This document shows, one piece after another, positions 1-5,536 of a stretch of DNA of 11,365 bases (the stretch's first letter is position 1; every line of letters starts with the position of its first letter). The notes below the pieces were generated by a model. The model had not been told where the DNA came from, did no database searches, and worked only from the letters and a program-made list of their open reading frames with translations. Both the position numbers and the translations under genes were made by a program. This DNA is from Bacteroidota bacterium (GTDB taxonomy: Bacteria; Bacteroidota; Bacteroidia; Bacteroidales; Dysgonomonadaceae). Where the stretch lies: the NCBI GenBank assembly GCA_023437305.1, contig JAEZGN010000018.1:1-11365 (forward strand), in the 5' to 3' direction.

Positions 1-97
1 AAAGACATTTTAGACATAGTGATGTGATTTTGAGTGTGCAAAGTAACTAATAATAATTACAATAGCAATAAATATTTAATTAAAAATTACAAATAGT

Positions 98-122
98 ATA
101 CGGTCCGTATCCATTATGGATA
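98..122. repeat. Two overlapping palindromes downstream of the integrase gene
   Basis: Two perfect inverted repeats share three bases. ATACGG-T-CCGTAT occupies 98-110 and TATCCAT-T-ATGGATA occupies 108-122. Both have a single T at the centre. There is no following T-run in either direction, so they do not look like an intrinsic terminator. Possible roles are a protein binding site of the element (excisionase or regulator) or alternative hairpins. The rest of 1-179 is AT-rich and shows nothing else I can name. Confidence 0.45.
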
Positions 123-179
123 ACAACCCTAATCCTTAACAGTTCACCATAAGATAAAAATACAAAAATAAAATGACAA

Positions 180-1340
180 TTACAATAGCTTCTTCATGTC
201 GTCAATGACTTTCTTCCCTAATAATTTAGCATAGTGCTGTGTTTGCTTAATATTACTATGTCCTAAAGCCCTAGCAACAGTTTCGATAGGAATATTTTTA
301 TTTAATAAATACGTTGCAAATGTATGTCTTGCAGAATGTGATATTAAAGGCTTATTTATTCCTGCACTTTTAGCCACATCTTTAAGGTATTCATTATATT
401 TTTGATTGGTTATTTTAGGCAACTCATAATTATATTTTATCGCGATACGTTCAGCCTCTGGGAGAAATAATGTTATAAAGTTTTCGTCTGTCTTTTCTCT
501 ATTACTCTGTATCGCTTTATATCCGTCTACTTCTCTTATTGATTCTTTGCTAAACCTCATTAGGTCGGCATAAGCTAATCCGGTATAACATTGAAATAAA
601 TAAAGGTCTTTTGTTCGTTCTAAATATCCGTAATCGGGGGTATATTCTTTTAGTTTATTTACTTCTTCTTCTGTCAAATAAATTGGATCTTTTGATTTAC
701 CTTTTGTGTTTTTGAATAACGCATAAGGATTAGGACCCTTAAATAAGCCTCTGTTAATTGCTTCTTGGATATATCCCTTAAACAAAGAGTGCCTTTTATA
801 TAATGTTGGCTCAGAAGTAATATATTTTCTTAAAACGGCATCTAATCCTACTATATTATTGTAGTTAATATCTTCGAAGGTTTTAATCTTTCCATATTCA
901 TTCAATCTTTTTATAAATGAATGATTATATTCTACAACTGTAACAGATGCGTTTTTGCGCCTTAATTCGCTCTCAATAAATTCTACTATAGATATTTTGG
1001 AAAAATCAACTTTGTCCCAATATTTAACATCAGAAATATCATGACATCTTTCTGATCTGACAAATGCTTCTATTTTACGGAATTTTTCCTGAGCCTTACC
1101 AGTTAATGTTTTTGCGCTATCATGATTTCTGCATGTAAATCCGTTCTTTTCAGAAAATTGATCTGGCTTAATTCTTATATTGGTAGATATAAAAACTCTT
1201 TTATCCGTTCCGTCTTTTCTCACTTCTATCTGTAGAAGCCCTGTTTCTTTATAATCCTTTTTCTTTTTTGATTTGTCTTTATCTTTGTGTCCTGTTTCAT
1301 TCTTTCGGTCATAAACAAATCTCATTGAGTAGTCTAACAT
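180..1340 (-). CDS. Tyrosine recombinase / integrase, IntDOT-like
   Basis: This 386-residue site-specific recombinase has full length for Bacteroidota phage and ICE integrases. The N-terminal part (about 1-60, very rich in lysine) is the arm-type DNA-binding domain. Residues about 115-200 are the SAM-like core-binding domain, and about 215-386 the catalytic domain. Visible catalytic residues are R281 and K283 (NREKT), H335 and R338 (HSARHTF), H361 (GHSNIKQT) and the nucleophile Y370. The usual first arginine (TGLR) is A256 (TGLAYADL). The CTnDOT integrase lacks the same arginine, and from memory its R285, K287, H345, R348, H371 and Y381 match the set seen here. The start at 1340 gives MLDYSMRF. 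The second Met (1325) fits the usual family beginning better and could be the true start. The job is integration into, and excision from, the adjacent tRNA-Ser gene. Confidence 0.93.
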   Translation of the reverse strand: MLDYSMRFVYDRKNETGHKDKDKSKKKKDYKETGLLQIEVRKDGTDKRVFISTNIRIKPDQFSEKNGFTCRNHDSAKTLTGKAQEKFRKIEAFVRSERCHDISDVKYWDKVDFSKISIVEFIESELRRKNASVTVVEYNHSFIKRLNEYGKIKTFEDINYNNIVGLDAVLRKYITSEPTLYKRHSLFKGYIQEAINRGLFKGPNPYALFKNTKGKSKDPIYLTEEEVNKLKEYTPDYGYLERTKDLYLFQCYTGLAYADLMRFSKESIREVDGYKAIQSNREKTDENFITLFLPEAERIAIKYNYELPKITNQKYNEYLKDVAKSAGINKPLISHSARHTFATYLLNKNIPIETVARALGHSNIKQTQHYAKLLGKKVIDDMKKLL

Positions 1341-1362
1341 AAGGGATCAAATTAGGTTTATG

Positions 1363-1370
1363 CAAATATA
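1363..1370 (-). promoter_or_regulatory. Probable integrase promoter, -7 box
   Basis: Read on the minus strand this is TATATTTG, a full match to the Bacteroidota -7 box TAnnTTTG, 23 bases before the annotated start codon. No TTTG -33 box is found at the expected distance. That stretch is instead filled by the GATAC repeats, so the promoter may depend on, or be blocked by, a protein bound there. Confidence 0.5.
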
Positions 1371-1376
1371 TAAAAT

Positions 1377-1457
1377 TTTGATACCTGATTTGATACTTGC
1401 TGAAAATAAGTATCAATTATGTACTAAAATATACCTAAAACTACCCAATGATACCTT
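1377..1457. repeat. GATAC repeat cluster, candidate integrase arm-type sites
   Basis: TTTGATACCTG (1377-1387) and TTTGATACTTG (1389-1399) are direct repeats 12 bases apart with 10 of 11 identical. The second also forms an inverted repeat with 1408-1416 (TTGATACTT, 9-base spacer, AAGTATCAA). ATACCT recurs at 1431-1436 and GATACCTT at 1450-1457. Repeated short motifs between an integrase gene and its attachment site are what arm-type binding sites look like. The cluster also lies where the -33 box of the integrase promoter should be, so binding could repress the gene. Confidence 0.45.
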
Positions 1458-1485
1458 TATCAAATCCCCTGTAAAAGCTGTATAA

Positions 1486-1515
1486 ATAAAAAAAAGTAGC
1501 TTATTTAGCTACTTT
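1486..1515 (-). terminator. Intrinsic terminator of tRNA-Ser
   Basis: On the minus strand, AAAGTAGCT and AGCTACTTT (9 bp, plus-strand arms 1493-1501 and 1507-1515) close a 5-base loop. The descending arm runs straight into a T-rich tract. It begins 5 bases after the tRNA discriminator base, so it ends the tRNA transcript. It may be carried by the element or be original to the locus, depending on where the crossover falls. Confidence 0.85.
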
Positions 1516-1519
1516 CCTA

Positions 1520-1605
<86 letters not shown>

Positions 1606-1642
1606 AATACTTTTGCTTATGGATATTTCCTCTAAAGCGATG

Positions 1643-1673
1643 CAAATGTATGTCTTTTTTTTGTTTCTACAAA
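1643..1673 (-). promoter_or_regulatory. Promoter of tRNA-Ser
   Basis: On the minus strand, TTTG (1670-1673), a 19-base spacer and TACATTTG (1643-1650) match both Bacteroidota sigma-ABfr boxes exactly. Transcription would begin near 1636, about 30 bases before the mature tRNA 5' end. Confidence 0.85.
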
Positions 1674-1805
1674 CAATTCTACCAACTTTTATACACGTTT
1701 TTCACAACAAGCTCTGTATCAATATTTATTGATTGCAAATTTTAAAGAGTTAATTCGAAACGCTGTTCCATTATTATAGTATTGATACATCAAACTTTGC
1801 TCTAT

Positions 1806-1836
1806 TTTGTTTAGTTAAAAAATCTTTATACCTTTG
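1806..1836 (+). promoter_or_regulatory. Perfect Bacteroidota promoter, target uncertain
   Basis: TTTG (1806-1809), a 19-base spacer and TACCTTTG (1829-1836) match the consensus fully. Transcription would begin near 1843. The next gene on this strand, HD-Pnk, starts at 2190, so this gives either a long leader or a separate short RNA. No intrinsic terminator is seen between the two. Confidence 0.7.
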
Positions 1837-2103
1837 TAAGAATCAATTTATTCATTTTTCAGAAAATAAAGTTATGTAATTGTTCAGTATCATACTGGAA
1901 TTCTTTCCTTTTATTACCCCTTCTTGAGTCTTACCTCACGGGCTATATTTATTATACATTTTATTAACTAAAAACAATTGCATTATATTTTCACAAAGAT
2001 ATGATTATGTATGTCATTTTCATTTTTATAGAACTATATATAATGACTACTTAAATCATATGTATTGAATTGAACTGAAATAAAAAAACAAATACCCGTT
2101 GGG

Positions 2104-2147
2104 CTCGCAATTAAAAACGAGAAATGTCAGTTTGGAAAAAACTCGTT
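2104..2147 (+). other. Small hairpins in the HD-Pnk leader
   Basis: CTCG (2104-2107) can pair with CGAG (2118-2121). The same CGAG, as AACGAG (2116-2121), can instead pair with CTCGTT (2142-2147). The two hairpins exclude each other. They lie 40 to 85 bases before the HD-Pnk start codon in an otherwise bland AT-rich region. This might be a regulatory leader, but stems of 4 and 6 bp can arise by chance. Confidence 0.25.
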
Positions 2148-2189
2148 AATATGGGGATGACTCTTCCGGCTGAATAAAACTAAAAAATT

Positions 2190-3308
2190 ATGGAAAAAAT
2201 TTGGAAATTAACACAAGATAAAAATTGGAATGCCCTTGAAAAGAAATTTGATTGGGTAGAGGATATGAAAGAGGTGCCACAACATAAGGTACATCATAAA
2301 GAAGGTAACGTAGCAACTCATACACAGATGGTCTTAGATGAATTGACGAAATCGGAAGAATATAAATCCCTATCGGAACAGGATCAAGAAATACTTTGGG
2401 TAAGTGCCCTGTTGCATGATGTAGAAAAACGGTCAACATCTCTTGACGAAGGTTTTGGTAAGGTATCTGCAAATGGACATGCTCGGAGAGGAGAATATAC
2501 AGCACGTACAGTCTTATATCGTGACGTCCCTACACCGTTTCATATCCGTGAAAAAATTGCATCCTTTGTACGTTACCATGGTCTCCCTCTTTGGCTATTA
2601 GAAAAAGTAGAACCAGCCAAAAAGATCCATGAAGTATCATTAAGAATAAGTACTTCGCAATTAAAGACACTAGCCGAAGCTGATGCCAAAGGCAGAATAT
2701 GTAATAACTTACCTCAGTTGCTTGAATCTCTTGAGCTTTTTGAACTGTTCTGTAAAGAACAGGGATGTTGGGGAAAAGCATTAGAGTTTGAAAATCCGAA
2801 TGCACGATTTCAATATTTTGACTCGATAGACGGATATATCGGCTATGTTCCGTTCGATAATTTTAAAAGCGAAGTAACAATACTTTCAGGTCTACCAGGG
2901 ATGGGCAAAGATCACTATATACAATCTTTAAATACAGATATTCCGGTTATAAGCCTCGATGCAATTCGCAAAAAGTATAAATTAAGTCCAACAGATAGAT
3001 CTGCTACAGGGAAAGTAGTTCAAGAAGCAAAAGAACAAGCCCGCGTATATCTTCGAAAAGGACAAGATTTCATATGGAACGCAACTAATACTACGCGACT
3101 CATGCGCCAACAACTAGTGGATCTTTTCACGTTATATGATGCCAAAGTCAAAATAGTATATTTAGAAAAACCTTACGACAAATGGCGTGCTCAAAACCGC
3201 AACAGAGAAAATATTTTACCAGAAAAGGTATTGGATAAAATGCTACAAAAACTAGAAATTCCGCAATTGGTAGAAGCTCATGAAGTAAAGTATATTATAG
3301 AAGAGTAG
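2190..3308 (+). CDS. HD-Pnk: 2',3'-phosphoesterase and 5'-OH polynucleotide kinase
   Basis: The 372-residue protein has two catalytic parts. The N-terminal HD phosphohydrolase (about 35-190) shows metal-ligand candidates H44, H76-D77 (LLHDVEK), H97, H130 and D165. The C-terminal P-loop kinase (about 226-372) has Walker A GLPGMGKD (234-241), with D241 in place of the usual Ser/Thr. It also has D257 and R260 (SLDAIR), matching the general base and substrate arginine of T4 Pnk, and an arginine-rich lid (R333, R337, R339). This order matches the HD-Pnk studied from Runella slithyformis, which removes 2',3'-cyclic or 3' phosphates and phosphorylates 5'-OH ends, readying breaks for ligation. The protein should be cytoplasmic. 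No ligase gene is adjacent. A plain HD hydrolase fused to another small-molecule kinase is the alternative. The start is preceded by an A-rich stretch without a Shine-Dalgarno site. Confidence 0.85.
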   Translation: MEKIWKLTQDKNWNALEKKFDWVEDMKEVPQHKVHHKEGNVATHTQMVLDELTKSEEYKSLSEQDQEILWVSALLHDVEKRSTSLDEGFGKVSANGHARRGEYTARTVLYRDVPTPFHIREKIASFVRYHGLPLWLLEKVEPAKKIHEVSLRISTSQLKTLAEADAKGRICNNLPQLLESLELFELFCKEQGCWGKALEFENPNARFQYFDSIDGYIGYVPFDNFKSEVTILSGLPGMGKDHYIQSLNTDIPVISLDAIRKKYKLSPTDRSATGKVVQEAKEQARVYLRKGQDFIWNATNTTRLMRQQLVDLFTLYDAKVKIVYLEKPYDKWRAQNRNRENILPEKVLDKMLQKLEIPQLVEAHEVKYIIEE

Positions 3309-3340
3309 CCTATAAGGTACTATTAAATAATTTATATCGT

Positions 3341-3377
3341 AAAAAAGGTTTGCATTATGACAATGCGAACCTTTTTC
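3341..3377. terminator. Two-way terminator between HD-Pnk and the NYN-LOTUS gene
   Basis: A 15-bp stem (3342-3356 with 3362-3376, loop ATGAC) is perfect apart from one T-G pair. It is flanked by an A-run on the left and a T-run on the right, so it works in both directions. It lies 33 bases after the HD-Pnk stop and about 70 bases after the stop of the convergent gene. Confidence 0.9.
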
Positions 3378-3447
3378 TGTATTTAAAATCTAAGCATAGA
3401 TAAAATTTAAAACAACGCAATACAATAGTATTCAAAACTTATACTGC

Positions 3448-4206
3448 TTACTCCTTTATTTTAACAAATACCAAACGCGAATGTCCTTTCTCACTCTTGC
3501 GCTCATCCATTTCAAAATGCTTACTCTGAGCTTTAACCAAGGCGGCCAGCTTTGAAAAGCCATAATTTCGTGAATCAAAATCAGGACGCTTCTTTATAAC
3601 GAGATTACCCATATCACCCAAATAAGCCCACCCATCATCATCGGCAAGGTCTCTAATAGTACTCTTCAATAGATTTATCAACTTTTTATTTACAGGTTCA
3701 ACAGTCTTTTCCTGTTGTTTCTTAACTGTAGACGCAGGAGACTCCGTTTCGTTATTATCATCTGAATCCCTGATTATTTCGATATAAATAAACTTATCAC
3801 AAGCTACAATAAACGGACTAGGCGTTTTCTTTTCGCCAATGCCTATTACCTGCATACCGGACTCTCTCAGCCTCACGGCTAAACGCGTAAAATCACTATC
3901 GCTGGATACCAAACAGAAACCGTCAACCCGCCCTCCATGCAAAATATCCATGGCATCGATAATCATTGCCGAATCTGTTGCATTTTTACCTGTTGTATAG
4001 CTGTATTGCTGTATTGGTGTTATTGCATGCTCAAGTAAAGGTTGTTTCCATCCCGATACGCTAGGCTTTGTCCAGTCCCCATAAATTCTTTTGATAGTTG
4101 GCACACCTATTTTAGCTATTTCATCAAGCATGCCCTTTATATTTGAGTAAGGCACATTATCGGCATCAATAAGTACAGCCAAGTTTAAATCTTTCTTTTC
4201 TATCAT
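3448..4206 (-). CDS. NYN (PIN-like) nuclease domain protein with C-terminal LOTUS/OST-HTH domain
   Basis: This protein has 252 residues. The NYN/LabA-like PIN domain (about 7-148) opens with AVLIDADNVPY. Its acidic metal-site candidates are all present: D14 and D16, D78 (KNATDSAMI), D103 and D105 (SSDSDFTRLA). A charged linker (about 149-172) leads to a LOTUS domain (about 175-250) with GWAYLGDMGNLV and FDSRNYGFSKLAALV. In this family the NYN part is a probable metal-dependent RNase and the LOTUS part binds RNA. The exact substrate is unknown. The gene is convergent with HD-Pnk and shares its terminator. It lies 136 bases behind the monophosphatase gene on the same strand, but appears to have its own promoter. 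The start codon comes directly after an AT-rich stretch without a Shine-Dalgarno site. Confidence 0.9.
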   Translation of the reverse strand: MIEKKDLNLAVLIDADNVPYSNIKGMLDEIAKIGVPTIKRIYGDWTKPSVSGWKQPLLEHAITPIQQYSYTTGKNATDSAMIIDAMDILHGGRVDGFCLVSSDSDFTRLAVRLRESGMQVIGIGEKKTPSPFIVACDKFIYIEIIRDSDDNNETESPASTVKKQQEKTVEPVNKKLINLLKSTIRDLADDDGWAYLGDMGNLVIKKRPDFDSRNYGFSKLAALVKAQSKHFEMDERKSEKGHSRLVFVKIKE

Positions 4207-4255
4207 ATATTTTAATTTTGCTTTGGAAGTATAGCGTATATGTATATTGATAGTC

Positions 4256-4263
4256 CAAATTTA
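4256..4263 (-). promoter_or_regulatory. Probable promoter of the NYN-LOTUS gene, -7 box
   Basis: The minus strand reads TAAATTTG, a match to TAnnTTTG. TTCG (4282-4285), 18 bases upstream, is a 3-of-4 match to the -33 box. The leader would be about 40 bases. Confidence 0.5.
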
Positions 4264-4342
4264 TAAAACTTATCTTACTAACGAATGCAATTTTAGTATA
4301 ATATTCTGAGTTGATAATTTTCTTTTAAAACAAACAGAACAA

Positions 4343-5140
4343 TTACAAAGAATCTTGAAATGGAGTTAGTAATTCCAACATATCATTATGAAGCAATGGA
4401 TTGGATGCCAAAATATCATGTCCTTTCCTGAATAAAGAACTCCCTTTAAAATTAGTAACAGACCCTCCGGCTTGAAGTACAATCAATGCCCCTGCCATAA
4501 AATCCCACGGTTTAATATATGCTTCAGCCCATGCATCAAACCGTCCTGCGGCAACGTAACACATCGACATTGCTGCTGAACCGTTTATTCGTACACTCGA
4601 AACCTTCCCATACAAAGAATCCATCAAATGATTAACTACAGGTTTATAATCTCGGGCATTATAAGGAAGATCAAGACCGATAAAAGCTTGCCCCATATTG
4701 TTCACATCAGAAACGTGTATCTGATTTTCATTCAAATATGATTTACCACCTTTCCAAGCATAGAAGCACTCATCTCTACAGACTTCGTAAACCACACCTA
4801 ACAATATTTCGGTATCAGTAGTCAGAGCTATGCTCACGCAGTAAGGAGCATTGTCTTGTATATAATTGGTTGTACCGTCCAAAGGATCGATAACCCAATA
4901 ATAATCTTTCTTTTCGAAAGCAACAGTATCTTCTTCTGTAATAAATCCGGCATGAGGCAGAAGCTGTGACAATCTGGCAACTAATAGCTTTTCTGTTTCT
5001 TTATCCACATAAGAAACATAATCATGTGCATTCTTCTCTTCTACCCGATCTTTACAGAAGGTTTTTCTCTCTTGTGCTAAAAAATGCCCTCCTTCTCTGG
5101 CTATTTTACAAACTTGAGACGTAAGAAATTCTAAATTCAT
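4343..5140 (-). CDS. Inositol monophosphatase family protein
   Basis: The 265-residue protein is a lithium-sensitive-type Mg-dependent phosphatase with every family motif. It has E69 (ITEE), the metal-binding WVIDPLDGTTNY with D85 and D88, RINGSAAMS (184-192), and the C-terminal WDFMAGALI with D213. Length is normal for the SuhB/IMPase group. The likely reaction is hydrolysis of inositol monophosphate or a related sugar or nucleotide monophosphate. The CysQ-like role (3',5'-ADP) is an alternative that the sequence alone does not exclude. In some bacteria SuhB also takes part in rRNA transcription, but that is not inferable here. The gene follows the histone-like gene (gap 116 bases) beyond a terminator. 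No full promoter match is seen in the gap, so some transcription may be read-through. Confidence 0.92.
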   Translation of the reverse strand: MNLEFLTSQVCKIAREGGHFLAQERKTFCKDRVEEKNAHDYVSYVDKETEKLLVARLSQLLPHAGFITEEDTVAFEKKDYYWVIDPLDGTTNYIQDNAPYCVSIALTTDTEILLGVVYEVCRDECFYAWKGGKSYLNENQIHVSDVNNMGQAFIGLDLPYNARDYKPVVNHLMDSLYGKVSSVRINGSAAMSMCYVAAGRFDAWAEAYIKPWDFMAGALIVLQAGGSVTNFKGSSLFRKGHDILASNPLLHNDMLELLTPFQDSL

Positions 5141-5196
5141 AATCTAAACTCCAACTTATAGAAGCAATAATATAAATCCAACTCTAAAGCTAATAA

Positions 5197-5233
5197 TTAA
5201 AAAGGCCATCTCAAATCTAATATGAGACAGCCT
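5197..5233 (-). terminator. Terminator of the histone H1-like gene
   Basis: On the minus strand AGGCTGTCTCA (5233-5223) pairs with TGAGATGGCCT (5213-5203), 11 bp including two G-U pairs, with a 9-base loop and a following T-run. It begins about 24 bases after the stop codon. In RNA it is stable only on the minus strand, because on the plus strand the two G-U pairs become C-A mismatches. Confidence 0.8.
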
Positions 5234-5256
5234 CCGTGCAATATTGCATTATACTT

Positions 5257-5430
5257 TTATTTAGCTGCTTCAATCGATTGTTTACGAAACTCTTTTAAAG
5301 CTTTTTCTATTTCAAGAGAAACTTTTCTAGCACGTTGGCCAGCTGCTTTATTACCATTTTCGATTTGAGAAGCTGCGTCTTTAGAGAATGCGGCAAAATC
5401 TTGATTTAATTTTTCTACTAAATTTTTCAT
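5257..5430 (-). CDS. Histone H1-like (Hc1-type) small DNA-binding protein
   Basis: A 57-residue reading frame begins MKNLVEKLNQDFAAF and ends KQSIEAAK. It has alternating acidic and lysine-rich helical stretches and the patch NKAAGQRARKVSLEIEK (27-43). This pattern is typical of the small histone H1-like proteins found throughout Bacteroidota, and the length is normal for them. The expected role is nucleoid binding and compaction. Binding to RNA has not been ruled out. It has its own -7 box (TATCTTTG, 5457-5464) and a strong terminator, so it is probably made as a short, abundant mRNA between the tex and monophosphatase genes. The start fits the family's beginning. The frame is too short for many gene callers. 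Confidence 0.85.
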   Translation of the reverse strand: MKNLVEKLNQDFAAFSKDAASQIENGNKAAGQRARKVSLEIEKALKEFRKQSIEAAK

Positions 5431-5456
5431 TTGTTTTTCTATTTAAAAAGTTCAGA

Positions 5457-5464
5457 CAAAGATA
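5457..5464 (-). promoter_or_regulatory. Promoter of the histone H1-like gene, -7 box
   Basis: The minus strand reads TATCTTTG, a full match to TAnnTTTG, 26 bases before the start codon. The -33 region lacks TTTG at 19-21 bases. Confidence 0.55.
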
Positions 5465-5536
5465 ATCTGATTTTAATAACAATTATTACGAACGAGAGTT
5501 TAAAAATAGGCTTAAAAACATAATTTTCTTGTTATT

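Larger units (their letters stand above)
1606..2189. other. Gene-free region between tRNA-Ser and HD-Pnk
   Basis: The 584 bases are very AT-rich and hold no convincing open reading frame. What can be seen is a perfect minus-strand promoter for the tRNA (1643-1673), a perfect plus-strand promoter (1806-1836), a dyad TTCAGTA-TCA-TACTGGAA (about 1882-1899), and a less AT-rich patch at about 2093-2176 with small hairpins just before the HD-Pnk start. If the plus-strand promoter drives HD-Pnk, the leader would be about 350 bases. Otherwise a short RNA may be made from here. Confidence 0.6.

Noticed and set aside
180..1340. Integrase as a broken gene because Arg I is missing
   Set aside because: The frame is intact over the full length, all other catalytic residues are present, and the CTnDOT integrase is active without this arginine.
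1377..1457. GATAC repeats as a CRISPR array
   Set aside because: The repeats are only 5 to 11 bases long, unevenly spaced and in mixed orientation.
2165..2189. AAACTAAAAAA-like tail before HD-Pnk, recalling the end of a preQ1-I riboswitch
   Set aside because: The required GC-containing stem and loop do not precede it, and the downstream gene has no queuosine link.
2188..2805. Minus-strand open frames inside HD-Pnk
   Set aside because: They lie wholly antisense to a gene with clear catalytic motifs and show no motifs of their own.
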